From contig JAUYNR010000052.1 of NCBI GenBank assembly GCA_030698225.1, forward strand, positions 1-47,244: a stretch of DNA of 47,244 nucleotides, read 5' to 3'. The translations under genes were made by a program, and so were the position numbers. How positions within the stretch are numbered: the stretch's first letter is position 1; the number at the start of each line of letters is the position of its first letter. This DNA comes from Oxalobacteraceae bacterium. GTDB taxonomy: Bacteria; Pseudomonadota; Gammaproteobacteria; Burkholderiales; Burkholderiaceae_D. The notes below the pieces were generated by a model, which searched no databases, was not told the origin of the DNA, and was given only the letters and a program-made list of their open reading frames with translations. Shown here piece by piece: positions 29,112 to 37,187 of the stretch.

Positions 29112-30248
29112 ATGAAGCGCAAGCCGGATGCCATCGTGATCGGCGCCGGCATCGTCGGCGCCGCCTGCGCGCATGCACTGGCGGCCTGCGGCCTGACGGT
29201 GACGATCATCGAGCGGGATACGGTCGGCGGCGGTGCCACCGCGGCCGGCATGGGCCATCTGGTGGTGATGGACGACAATCCGGCCGAACTGGCGCTGACG
29301 TCTTATTCGCTTGAATTGTGGCGCGAATTTGTCGATGGCCGCCAGCAGCAAAACGAATTCAGCCCTTGCGGCACTCTCTGGGTTGCCGCCGACGACGAGG
29401 AAATGGCCGCCGCCGCCGCCAAGCAGGCGACCCTGGCGGCGCACGGGATAGGCTGTGAACTGCTGGATGCCGCAGACTTGTATCGCCACGAGCCGCACCT
29501 GCGCGCTGGCCTCGCGGGTGGCTTAAGGGTGGCCGGCGACGCGATCGTGTATCCACCCAAGAGCGCCGCGCTGCTGCTGGCGCAGGCCCGGCAACGCGGC
29601 GCACGACTGCTGATCGACGAAGTGCTTGCGATCGATGCACAGGGCGTGACGCTGGCCGGCGGCGGCCGTCTCGATGCCGGGCTGGTGCTGGTCGCCAATG
29701 GCGTGGCCTGCGCGCAATTGCTGCCGGAACTGCCGGTCCGCCCGAAGAAAGGCCATGTCGTCGTCACCGAGCGCTATCCGGACTTCATCCGGCACCAGCT
29801 GGTCGAGCTGGGCTACATCAAGAGCGCCCATGCGGCCAGCGGCGATTCGGTCGCGTTCAATCTGCAGCCGCGTCCGACCGGACAATTGCTGATCGGCTCC
29901 TCGCGCCAGTTCGAGCGCAGCGACAAGGCGGTCGACATCGCGCTGGTTGCGCGCATGCTGGCGCACGCGACGCAGTTCGTGCCGCAGCTGGCGCAACTGA
30001 AAGCGATTCGCTGCTGGACCGGCTTGCGGGCCGCCAGTCCGGACGGTTTGCCGCTGATCGGACCGCATCCGAGCCGTAGCAATGTCTGGCTTGCCGCCGG
30101 CCACGAAGGCCTCGGCATCACCACCGCGCTGGCGACAGCCAAACTGCTGGCCGCGCAGATCACCGGACAAGCGGCGGCAATCGATATCGCGCCTTATCTG
30201 CCGGCGCGCTTTCCTGCAATCCTGAAAACGGCGGCCAGCGATGCCTGA
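29112..30248 (+). CDS. D-hydroxyproline dehydrogenase, FAD (DAO-family) subunit
   Basis: This 378-residue flavoprotein of the D-amino-acid/glycine oxidase family has the dinucleotide motif DAIVIGAGIVGAA (G11, G13, G16) and the C-terminal WTGLRAASPDGLPLIG segment with GHEGLGITTALATAK. With the next two genes it forms the three-part layout of heteromeric D-hydroxyproline dehydrogenases (and of HcnABC-type enzymes), which oxidise cis-4-hydroxy-D-proline to pyrroline-4-hydroxy-2-carboxylate. The start at ATG 29112 follows the epimerase stop by 5 bp; a TTG 9 bp earlier overlaps that stop. Its end overlaps the next gene by 8 bp. Confidence 0.88.
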   Translation: MKRKPDAIVIGAGIVGAACAHALAACGLTVTIIERDTVGGGATAAGMGHLVVMDDNPAELALTSYSLELWREFVDGRQQQNEFSPCGTLWVAADDEEMAAAAAKQATLAAHGIGCELLDAADLYRHEPHLRAGLAGGLRVAGDAIVYPPKSAALLLAQARQRGARLLIDEVLAIDAQGVTLAGGGRLDAGLVLVANGVACAQLLPELPVRPKKGHVVVTERYPDFIRHQLVELGYIKSAHAASGDSVAFNLQPRPTGQLLIGSSRQFERSDKAVDIALVARMLAHATQFVPQLAQLKAIRCWTGLRAASPDGLPLIGPHPSRSNVWLAAGHEGLGITTALATAKLLAAQITGQAAAIDIAPYLPARFPAILKTAASDA

Positions 30249-30519
30249 CGCAATTACTTCTGAAACAATCACCCTCTTCATCAACGACCGCCCGCTCACG
30301 GTCGCGGCCGGCACCAGCGTGGCCGCCGCGATTGCGCTGGCCTGCAATCCGGTCACGCGGCTGTCGGTTTCCGGCATGCTGCGCGCGCCGCTGTGCGGGA
30401 TCGGCATCTGCCACGAATGCCGCGTCACCATCGACGGCCAGCCGCACCAGCTGGCGTGCCAGACCCTGTGCACGCCGCAAATGCGCGTACTGACAGCGCT
30501 TTGCAAGGAGCTCGCATGA
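30241..30519 (+). CDS. D-hydroxyproline dehydrogenase, small 2Fe-2S subunit
   Basis: The 92-residue ferredoxin-like protein has Cys52, Cys57, Cys60 and Cys73 in CGIGICHEC...ACQTLC, a 2Fe-2S plant-type cluster binding pattern. It belongs to the SoxA/HcnA-like small subunit type. Its start overlaps the upstream FAD subunit gene by 8 bp, and its stop overlaps the next ATG, so all three subunits should be made in fixed proportion. It passes electrons from the FAD subunit, presumably to the larger subunit or the respiratory chain. Confidence 0.88.
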   Translation: MPDAITSETITLFINDRPLTVAAGTSVAAAIALACNPVTRLSVSGMLRAPLCGIGICHECRVTIDGQPHQLACQTLCTPQMRVLTALCKELA

Positions 30520-31820
30520 AGCTGCAATTCGATATCGTGATCGTCGGCGCCGGTCCGGCCGGTCTGGCTGCCGCGCAGGCCGCCGCCGCCAGTGGTGCGA
30601 CCATTGCCGTGATCGACGACAATCCGCAGGCCGGCGGCCAGATCTGGCGCGGCGGACCGCAACACAGCGGCGACAAGCGCGCCGCACGACTGTGGACCAC
30701 TCTGAGCCAAACCAAGAACCTGCGCTTTTTCAACAGCGCAAGGGTGCTGCTGCCATCGGCTCCCGGCGCACTGCTGGTCGAAACTGCGGACGCCGCCTTC
30801 ACGCTGCATTACGGCAAACTGATTCTGGCCACCGGCGCGCGCGAACGCCTGCTGCCGTTTCCCGGCTGGACCCTGCCCGGCGTGTTCGGCGCCGGCGGCA
30901 TCCAGGCGCTGGCCAAGGGCGGTTTCCCGGTCGCCGGCAAGCGCATCGTGGTGGCCGGCTCCGGTCCCTTGCTGCTGGCGGTTGCCGCGACACTTAAAGA
31001 ACGCGGCGCACAGGTGCTCGCGATCGTCGAGCAGGCGCCGTTGCCGCGGGTGGCGCGCTTCGCGCTCGCGTTGCCGGCGACCCCGGGCAAGCTGCTGCAG
31101 GCGCTGCGTTTGCGCCGCCAGCTGGCCGGGATTCCGTATCACATGCATAGCCATGTGCTGCGCGCCGAAGGCGACGAACATTTGACGCAGGTGCTATTGC
31201 AGATCGGATCGAGGCAACGGACGATAGCCTGCGATTATCTGGCCTGCGGTTTCGGCCTGATCCCGAATACCGAGACTGCTAACGCGCTCGGCTGCAGCAT
31301 CGCCGATGGCGCGGTACAGGTCGACCGCTGGCAGCAAACCTCGGTTGCGGATGTGTATAGCGCAGGTGAAAGCACCGGCATCGGCGGCGTCGATCTGGCG
31401 CTGGTCGAAGGCCGCATTGCCGGACTGGCGGCACTGGGTGATCTGGCGCAGGCGGCATCACTTGTCGCCGGACGCCGGCGCTGGCAAGCGTTTGCCGCCC
31501 GGCTGGCGCGTGCGTTCGCGCTGCGCGAGGAACTGCGGCAGCTGGCCGATCTTGATACCATCGTCTGCCGCTGCGAGGACGTCAGGCATCGCGACTTGCT
31601 GCAGCAGGCCGGCTGGCGCAGCGCCAAGCTGCACACCCGCTGCGGGATGGGGCCGTGCCAGGGCCGCGTCTGCGGCGGCGCGACCGATTTCCTGTACGGC
31701 TGGACCCAGGATTCGGTGCGGGTCCCGCTGACGCCGGCGCGCATCGGCAGCCTGATTTCAGTAGTGCAGGCCTCCGTGCCTGCAACCAATGCAGGCACGG
31801 AGGCCTGCACTACTTTTTAA
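30516..31820 (+). CDS. D-hydroxyproline dehydrogenase, large FAD/NAD-like subunit with C-terminal Fe-S motif
   Basis: The 434-residue subunit has two dinucleotide-binding motifs (VGAGPAGLAAA at 10-20 and VVAGSGPLLLA) of the pyridine nucleotide-disulfide oxidoreductase type, then a C-terminal BFD-like region with Cys351, Cys353, Cys376 and Cys381 (CRCED...RCGMGPCQG). A strong ribosome site AAGGAG lies 5 nt before the ATG, and ATGA overlaps the small subunit's stop. The last 20 codons are encoded by the left and right arms of a perfect hairpin (31761-31813), so the C-terminal SVVQASVPATNAGTEACTTF tail is probably a by-product of a terminator-like insertion. The gene overlaps the convergent AraC gene by 11 bp. 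Confidence 0.88.
   Translation: MKLQFDIVIVGAGPAGLAAAQAAAASGATIAVIDDNPQAGGQIWRGGPQHSGDKRAARLWTTLSQTKNLRFFNSARVLLPSAPGALLVETADAAFTLHYGKLILATGARERLLPFPGWTLPGVFGAGGIQALAKGGFPVAGKRIVVAGSGPLLLAVAATLKERGAQVLAIVEQAPLPRVARFALALPATPGKLLQALRLRRQLAGIPYHMHSHVLRAEGDEHLTQVLLQIGSRQRTIACDYLACGFGLIPNTETANALGCSIADGAVQVDRWQQTSVADVYSAGESTGIGGVDLALVEGRIAGLAALGDLAQAASLVAGRRRWQAFAARLARAFALREELRQLADLDTIVCRCEDVRHRDLLQQAGWRSAKLHTRCGMGPCQGRVCGGATDFLYGWTQDSVRVPLTPARIGSLISVVQASVPATNAGTEACTTF
31761..31818 (+). terminator. 24 bp perfect hairpin terminator overlapping two convergent gene ends
   Basis: The arms 31761-31784 and 31790-31813 are perfect complements, with loop ACCAA, followed by T5. The hairpin contains the last codons of the large dehydrogenase subunit (stop TAA 31818-31820) and the stop codon of the AraC gene (31810-31812). 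The T-run makes it a terminator for the plus strand only. The arm sequence GTAGTGCAGGCCTCCGTGCC resembles mobile REP-like hairpins more than ordinary coding sequence. Confidence 0.88.
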
Positions 31821-32556
31821 TCGTGGCGCGGTATGCGCTCGGCGTCATCCCCACCGTGGCCTTGAACTGGCGCGTGAATGCGCTGTGATCGTGGTAGCCG
31901 CAGGCCAGCGCGATCGCGGTCACGCTGGCGCTGCCGGCCAGCATCGCGGACGCGGCATCGAGCCTGGCCTTGATGATCATCTGGCGCGGCGTCAGGTAAA
32001 AAATCTTGTGGAAATAGCGCTCGATCTGGGACGCCGACAGGCCGCTGATGCGCGCCAGGTCGGCCAGCCCGATAGTCTGCTCGTAATGCGCATGAATGAA
32101 ATGCGCAGCCGCCGCGATGCGGGCATACACCGGATGCGCATTGTCCGGCATCGCCAGATCGCGCGAGATCCCGGCCAGGCCGATGATATTGCGCTGTTTG
32201 TCGCGCAGCGCGATCTTGTGGGTCAGGCACCAGCCGGGATCGCGGTCCGGATACAGGTGCAGTTCCAGCCGATCGCAGATCTCGCCGCCGCCGGCCAGCA
32301 CCTGCTGGTCCTGCTCCTGATACAGGCTGCCGAACGCTGCGGGGAATACCTGCGCCGCAGTGCGGCCTGCCAGCGCCGATTTCTGCTTCAGGCCGCAGCG
32401 CCGCACCAGCGTCTGGTTCACCACGACATAGCGGCCCTGCGCATCCTTGACGAAAAAAACCACGTCCGGCAGCGCATCGAACAGCGCTTCGGCAAAAAAC
32501 ACGTTATCGATCTGCAGCGACAGCAGTTGCCGCGCCGCTTCGGGGTCTGGATGCAT
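31810..32556 (-). CDS. AraC-family regulator with N-terminal PAS-like domain
   Basis: The 248-residue protein has a PAS-type sensor domain at about 20-120 (LPDVVFFVKDAQGRYVVVNQTLVRRCGL and a conserved GLAGISRDL end) followed by two AraC helix-turn-helix motifs at about 150-245 (TIGLADLARISGLSASQIERYFHK and TAIALACGYHDHSAFTRQFKA). It lies between the dehydrogenase genes and the DapA-family gene, so hydroxyproline or a product is its likely signal. ATG 32556 has AGG 8 nt upstream; the frame runs on to a TTG at 32595 that I judge less likely. Confidence 0.88.
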   Translation of the reverse strand: MHPDPEAARQLLSLQIDNVFFAEALFDALPDVVFFVKDAQGRYVVVNQTLVRRCGLKQKSALAGRTAAQVFPAAFGSLYQEQDQQVLAGGGEICDRLELHLYPDRDPGWCLTHKIALRDKQRNIIGLAGISRDLAMPDNAHPVYARIAAAAHFIHAHYEQTIGLADLARISGLSASQIERYFHKIFYLTPRQMIIKARLDAASAMLAGSASVTAIALACGYHDHSAFTRQFKATVGMTPSAYRATIKK

Positions 32557-32603
32557 GGATATGCCTACGCTCTGAAGTGGGCCTGATTCTAGCAATAGAC
32601 CTT

Positions 32604-32692
32604 GTATTACATATACTCCACGTTAAATTTAAAAAACATGGCATTTGCCGCACATTTTAATTGCGTGATATGAATATACATAATCCAGTATG
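32604..32692 (+). repeat. Dispersed intergenic repeat, copy F
   Basis: The copy contains CATTTGCCGCACATTTTAAT and ends AATATACATAATCCAGTATG, matching the 3' two thirds of copies A and D. The 5' part (TATACTCCACG) is diverged. It lies between the AraC gene start and the aldehyde dehydrogenase relic. Confidence 0.6.
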
Positions 32693-32699
32693 TTCACTG

Positions 32700-32844
32700 C
32701 GTGCGAGAAGCGATCGAGTGTCAGATGACACTCGATCCCCGCATGCAGCGCAACCGCAGCGGCAGTTTTCGCCCATGTTCCAGAACGCGGCCGCCAGCAG
32801 ATCGCTGACGATCTCGTCCAGCGGCGTGTCTTGCTGACGGTCAT
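32700..32844 (-). pseudogene. Relic of an aldehyde dehydrogenase gene
   Basis: On the minus strand one frame (32830-32762) reads DTPLDEIVSDLLAAAFWNMGENC. The block AAAFWNMGENC is the catalytic-cysteine signature of a large branch of aldehyde dehydrogenases, here with Cys at 32764-32762. The frame then loses similarity. Upstream, an ATG (32844-32842) lies 10 bp after the DapA-family stop, where a real gene start would be. The remains thus look like a gene start joined by a deletion to the middle of the gene. In hydroxyproline pathways the expected neighbour is alpha-ketoglutarate semialdehyde dehydrogenase; that identity is inference from context. I found no other ALDH gene besides putA. Confidence 0.65.
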
Positions 32845-32854
32845 GGCGGTTTTC

Positions 32855-33739
32855 TTAACGCTTGGATTGATCGAACTGCTCCACCAGCGCATTGAAAGCC
32901 TGCGCATCCGCGGCGCCCAGCGGCAGCAGCGGCTGGCGCACCGGGCCGGCATCGATGCCGTGACGGCGGCAGCCGAGTTTGGCTTTCTGGTTGTAGTCGC
33001 CCGACTCCATCGCCTGGATCACCGGCAGCATCGCGCTCATCAGCGACTTGACCCGGTCCCAGTCGCCGGCATCGGCGGCCCTGATCATTGCCGCCTGCTC
33101 ACCCGGGAACAGGTTGGCGCCGCCGCTGATCCAGCCGCGCACGCCCCAGAACAGGAAGTCCGCCGCCTGGTCGTCGCAGCCGCAGATCACGTCGAAATCC
33201 GGCAGCCCGGCCTTGATCAGCGCCAGCGCGCGGCTGAAGTTGCCGCTGCTTTCCTTGATGCCGATGATCTTCGGCAGCTTGCTCAGTTCGACCACCGCAT
33301 CGAAGCCGATTTCGACGCCGATGCGGGCCGGGAAGTTGTACAGGATGATAGGCAATGCGCTGGCCTGGGCCACCGTGCGGAAGTGCGCGACCACCTCGGC
33401 CTGGTTCGGCAGGCTGTATGCGGGCGCCGACAGCATCAGCGCCTGATAACCGAGTGCGGCAGCCTGCTGCGCGCGTTCGATTGCGCCCTGGGTCGACAGC
33501 GCGTTGGCGCCGGCCACCAGCGCGATGCGGCCCTTGCCGACCCGCGCCACGCAGCGCAGCACCTGCTCGCGCTCGTCGTCGTTCAGCGCGTAATACTCGC
33601 CGGTGGTGCCGCAGGCCACGATGCCGGCCACGCCCTGCTCGATGCAGCGCTCGACCAGCTGTTCAAGGGCAGCGAGATTTACCCTATTGTCGGCATCGAA
33701 CGGCGTGACGATGGGGACGAAAACACCTTGAGTCTGCAT
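32855..33739 (-). CDS. DapA-family lyase/deaminase, likely pyrroline-4-hydroxy-2-carboxylate deaminase
   Basis: This 294-residue TIM-barrel protein of the DHDPS/NAL family forms a Schiff base with its substrate through Lys162 (IIGIKESSG). Tyr134 (ILYNFPARIG) and GTTGEYYAL (44-52, in place of GTTGE-S) are the other active-site parts. Lysine synthesis is unlikely because of the context. In hydroxyproline clusters this family removes ammonia and water to give alpha-ketoglutarate semialdehyde. It is the first gene of a minus-strand unit whose next gene is now the ALDH relic. Confidence 0.85.
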   Translation of the reverse strand: MQTQGVFVPIVTPFDADNRVNLAALEQLVERCIEQGVAGIVACGTTGEYYALNDDEREQVLRCVARVGKGRIALVAGANALSTQGAIERAQQAAALGYQALMLSAPAYSLPNQAEVVAHFRTVAQASALPIILYNFPARIGVEIGFDAVVELSKLPKIIGIKESSGNFSRALALIKAGLPDFDVICGCDDQAADFLFWGVRGWISGGANLFPGEQAAMIRAADAGDWDRVKSLMSAMLPVIQAMESGDYNQKAKLGCRRHGIDAGPVRQPLLPLGAADAQAFNALVEQFDQSKR

Positions 33740-34044
33740 GAAAAATCTCCTTTTTTAAAAGAATGATGAAGCGCTTCCGCTTGCGCGTGAACGGCCAATA
33801 TAGCACTCAAAAAATGCTTTGGATATATTGCAGATATATTAGCAGGATGATATTCTGGCTTTTCAAAACCGCCTGGCGCCGGCATCCAGGCATCCGCGCT
33901 GCAGGTTGATGCGGTGCGTTGCATAAGGTATAAACGAACCTCCATGAATCAGTTCCATGGCTGAAGCAACAGACGGCGCAGACCGTAGCGTATGGCAAGT
34001 CAATCGGGTAAAACCTGCTGTTCAATTCTTAATAGGATGACAAT
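33740..34044. promoter_or_regulatory. Divergent promoter region with tandem 11-12 bp repeats
   Basis: This 305 bp gap lies between the DapA-family gene and the solute-binding protein gene. GATATATTGCA (33822-33832) and GATATATTAGCA (33833-33844) are tandem direct repeats, followed by GGATGATATT. Such repeats are plausible AraC- or LysR-type sites. An AGCA...TGCT inverted repeat lies just before. No -35/-10 pair is certain. Confidence 0.45.
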
Positions 34045-35178
34045 ATGCAATTCACACTAAAAATGATTCCAATCGCGGGCGCGATCGCATTTGCGTGGGC
34101 CGGCAGCGCTTACGCCCAGGAGCAGGTGGTCAAGATCGGCCACACCGGACCGCTCTCGGGTGCCAATGCGTTTGCCGGCAAGGACAATGAAAACGGGGTG
34201 CGCCTGGCGGTGGAAGAATTGAACGCCAAAAAACTGACGATAGGCGGCAAGCAGATCAAGTTCGAACTGTTGTCGGAAGACGATCAGTGCGACCCCAAAT
34301 CCGGGGTCAACGTCGCGCAGAAGTTTGTCGATGCCGGCGTCAAGTTTGTGATGGGACCGTACTGCTCCGGCGTCGCGATTCCGGCTTCGCGCGTGTACAG
34401 CGAAGCCGGCGTGATGATGTCGACCGTGGGCACCAATCCGAAGGTCACGCAAAGCGGCTACAAGAACCTGTACCGGATCATCGCCAGCGATTCGCAACTC
34501 GGCTCCGGCATGGCGGTGTATGCGGCCAATGTACTGAAAGCCAAGACCGTGGGCGTGATCGACGATCGCACCGCGTTCGGCCAGGGTCTGGCGGAAGAAT
34601 TCATCAAGGTCGCCAAGAAATCCGGCATGAAGGTGCTGGGACAAGAGTTCACCACCGACAAGGCAACCGACTTCAATTCGATTTTGACCAGCCTGAAGGG
34701 CAAGAAGGTCGATGTGATCTTCTTCGGCGGTTATGCGCCGCAAGGCGCGCCGATGGCGCGTCAGATGAAGCAGCTCGGCATGAACGTCAAGCTGATGGGC
34801 GGCGACACCTTGTGCAGCCCGGAAATGGGCAAGCTCGGCGGTGATGCGGTGGGTGAAAACGTGTTGTGCGCGCAAGGCGGCACGGTGCTCGACAAGGTCA
34901 GCAGCGGCCCGGCTTTCAAGGCCAAGTACAAGAAGCGCTTCAACCAGGACCCGGATGCGTATGCGGCGTCGTTTTACGACCAGTTGATGTTCATCGGCGA
35001 AGCGATGCAAAAAGCCAAATCGGTTGAGCCGGCCAAGGTCGGGGCAGAATTGTACAAAATGTCGTACAAAGGCGTGGCCGGCACCTACTCCTACGATGAC
35101 AAGGGCAACATGAAGCAATCGCCGGTAACCGTCTACACCTTCAAGAATGGCGTGCCGTCCCCGCTCGCCAGTTATTAA
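34045..35178 (+). CDS. Branched-chain-amino-acid-type ABC transporter substrate-binding protein
   Basis: The 377-residue periplasmic protein has a signal peptide (residues 1-24, cut after AYA before QEQVV), then a LivK-type periplasmic-binding fold: VVKIGHTGPLSGANAFAGKDNENGVRLAVEELNA, split over residues about 28-62, and the later TTDKATDFNSILTSLK and FGGYAPQGAPM. The family binds amino acids or related compounds for LivHMGF permeases. No permease or ATPase gene is adjacent, so it must use partners elsewhere. Given the neighbours, proline, hydroxyproline or short peptides are possible ligands, but family members vary too much to decide. Confidence 0.9.
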   Translation: MQFTLKMIPIAGAIAFAWAGSAYAQEQVVKIGHTGPLSGANAFAGKDNENGVRLAVEELNAKKLTIGGKQIKFELLSEDDQCDPKSGVNVAQKFVDAGVKFVMGPYCSGVAIPASRVYSEAGVMMSTVGTNPKVTQSGYKNLYRIIASDSQLGSGMAVYAANVLKAKTVGVIDDRTAFGQGLAEEFIKVAKKSGMKVLGQEFTTDKATDFNSILTSLKGKKVDVIFFGGYAPQGAPMARQMKQLGMNVKLMGGDTLCSPEMGKLGGDAVGENVLCAQGGTVLDKVSSGPAFKAKYKKRFNQDPDAYAASFYDQLMFIGEAMQKAKSVEPAKVGAELYKMSYKGVAGTYSYDDKGNMKQSPVTVYTFKNGVPSPLASY

Positions 35179-35203
35179 TCTGAAGAATAAGTAAGCGCCT
35201 GGG

Positions 35204-35235
35204 AAGAATGGAGCAATCCGGATTGCTCCATTCTT
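35204..35235 (+). terminator. 32 bp perfect palindrome after the solute-binding protein gene
   Basis: AAGAATGGAGCAATCC and its complement meet without a spacer, giving a 16 bp stem 26 bp beyond the stop. There is only TTCTT after the stem, so it is a weak terminator or a 3' protective hairpin. Confidence 0.6.
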
Positions 35236-35301
35236 GCCAATGTGCGGCAAAATACCGCGCACAATTCCCACCACGATTTTTTTACAGCGACGAGCCATTC
35301 C

Positions 35302-36285
35302 ATGTCAGAACCGATGTCGGAGCCGATGCTCCAGCCGGCGCTCTATCCGCCGATCGAACCCAACCGCAGCGGCATGCTGGCGGTCGATGCAATGCACACG
35401 CTGTACTGGGAAGAATGCGGCAATCCCGACGGCGTGCCGGTGCTGTTCCTGCACGGCGGGCCGGGCGCCGGCCTGTCGCCCAGGCATCGCCAGTTCTTCG
35501 ATCCGGCGTATTACCGCATCGTGCTGTTCGACCAGCGCGGCGCCGGCAAATCGACCCCGCTGGGCGAATACCGCAACAACACGACGCAGCTGCTGATCGC
35601 CGACGTCGAGCGCATCCGGCAGATGCTGGGCATCGGGCAATGGCTGGTATTCGGCGGTTCCTGGGGCTCGACGCTGGCGCTGGCCTACGGCGAAGCCCAT
35701 CCGGAATGCTGTACCGGCTTCGTGCTGCGCGGCATATTCCTGTGCACCGATGCCGAAATCGACTGGTTCCTGAACGGCATCAAATGGTTTTTCCCGCAGC
35801 AACATGCGCAGTTCACCGCGCCGATTCCCGAGTCCGAGCGCGGCGATCTGCTGCAGGCGTATGGAAAGCGCCTGTTCTGCGATGACCCGGCCGTGTGCTC
35901 CGAGGCGGCGCGCAGCTGGAGCCGTTATGAAGGCAGCTGCCTGCACTTGCTGCCGCACCCGGAAGTGGCCGACGAATTCGGTTCGGAAGCGGTCGGCCTC
36001 GGCGTCGGGCGGCTGGAAGCGCACTATTTCCGCCATCACGCATTCCTGGAAGACGACCAGCTGATCCGCGACGTCGGCCGCATCCGTCACCTGCCGGCCG
36101 TCATCGTCCACGGCCGCTACGACATGGTCTGTCCGCCGCTGTCGGCCTATCGCCTGCACCAGGCATGGCCGCAAGCGCGCTTTCAGATGATCGAGGACGC
36201 CGGCCATGCGGCCTTCGAGCCCGGCATCGCCAGTGCGCTGGTGGCGGCCACCGACCAGTTCAAGCGGCAAGGCAATTTTGAATAA
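35302..36285 (+). CDS. pip: Proline iminopeptidase
   Basis: This alpha/beta hydrolase releases N-terminal proline from peptides. It is 327 residues. The nucleophile is Ser120 in GGSWGSTLAL, with Asp274 (GRYDMVCPP) and His302 (EDAGHAAFEP) completing the triad, and the oxyanion segment LFLHGGPGAG (48-57). The N-terminus MYPPIEPNRSG-like stretch and YWEECGNPDG are typical of the Pip family. The start at ATG 35302 fits these better than an upstream GTG. It has no signal peptide and acts in the cytoplasm. Next to proline and hydroxyproline degradation it would supply imino acids from imported peptides. Confidence 0.92.
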   Translation: MSEPMSEPMLQPALYPPIEPNRSGMLAVDAMHTLYWEECGNPDGVPVLFLHGGPGAGLSPRHRQFFDPAYYRIVLFDQRGAGKSTPLGEYRNNTTQLLIADVERIRQMLGIGQWLVFGGSWGSTLALAYGEAHPECCTGFVLRGIFLCTDAEIDWFLNGIKWFFPQQHAQFTAPIPESERGDLLQAYGKRLFCDDPAVCSEAARSWSRYEGSCLHLLPHPEVADEFGSEAVGLGVGRLEAHYFRHHAFLEDDQLIRDVGRIRHLPAVIVHGRYDMVCPPLSAYRLHQAWPQARFQMIEDAGHAAFEPGIASALVAATDQFKRQGNFE

Positions 36286-36346
36286 TCGACCAAGACCTGG
36301 AAAATCCATCAACGCAACATACAACATCAAGCAGGCAACGGACGCA

Positions 36347-37030
36347 ATGACCGCAGCGGATCCAGCAACACTTTCAGGCGGCAAGCCGGCCGCGCCCAGG
36401 CAGCGCGCGGCCGATGTCGCCTACGACATGCTGGAAAGCATGATCGTCACGTTGCAGCTCAAGCCGGGTACGCCGATAGTCGAAGCCGAACTGGTGGAGG
36501 CGACCGGCCTCGGGCGCACGCCGCTGCGCGAGGCGCTGATGCGGATGTCGACCAATGGCCTGGTCGTCCAGCTGCCGCGGCGCGGCCTGATCGTCAGCGA
36601 CATCGAGCTGGCCGAGCATTTGACGCTGATCGAGACCCGCCGCGTGCTGGAGCGCCTGATCGCCGCCAGCGCCGCACGGCGCGCGACGCCGCAGCAGCGC
36701 AAGGATATTCTGATTTATGCGAAGAAGATGGTCGCCGCCGCCAAAAGGAATGACCTGAAAGCCTACATGCAGGCCGATCAGGGGCTCGACCATGTGATCC
36801 ACCAAGCCTGCCGCAATCCGTCCGCGGTGGCTGCGGTGATCCCGCAAGTGATCAAATGCCGCCGTTTCTGGTATGCATTCCGGCACGAAGGCGATGTCGA
36901 GGCCGGCGCCAATTGCCATTTGATGCTGGCCAGCGCCATTGCCGACGGCGACGCCGAGGCCGCAATCTGCGGCGCCGAAGCGCTGATGGATTATCTGGAA
37001 TTGTTTGCGCGCAAGGTCATCGATACCTGA
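36347..37030 (+). CDS. GntR-family regulator with FCD domain
   Basis: The 227-residue protein has an N-terminal winged helix (21-84, with VEAELVEATGLGRTPLREALMRM and a LPRRGLIVSDI wing) and an all-helical FCD ligand domain (about 90-220). FCD proteins typically bind carboxylates with a metal. ATG 36347 follows GGA by 4 nt and lies 61 bp after pip. GntR-FCD regulators accompany hydroxyproline clusters in several bacteria, so control of the nearby catabolic genes is likely but unproven. Confidence 0.88.
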   Translation: MTAADPATLSGGKPAAPRQRAADVAYDMLESMIVTLQLKPGTPIVEAELVEATGLGRTPLREALMRMSTNGLVVQLPRRGLIVSDIELAEHLTLIETRRVLERLIAASAARRATPQQRKDILIYAKKMVAAAKRNDLKAYMQADQGLDHVIHQACRNPSAVAAVIPQVIKCRRFWYAFRHEGDVEAGANCHLMLASAIADGDAEAAICGAEALMDYLELFARKVIDT

Positions 37031-37060
37031 CTGCCGCCCGTTTCCGGCCACCGGCAGTAA

Positions 37061-37133
37061 AAAATACTACACGTTGTATTATTTATAACGCTTATTTTTA
37101 TTGCGGGAAATGCATGGTTATTGTGCATACCCC
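37061..37133 (-). repeat. Dispersed intergenic repeat, copy G
   Basis: On the minus strand it begins GGGGTATGCACAATAAC, continues GCATTTCCCGCAATAAAAAT and ends AATAATACAACGTGTAGTATT. It shares start, core and 3' dyad with copies A and H. It fills the gap between the convergent ends of the GntR gene and gcvP. Confidence 0.72.
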
Positions 37134-37187
37134 CGCATTTATCAGAGACAGCCGGCGGGTTCGGCAAGCCGGCCCCGCCGCTTGTCC

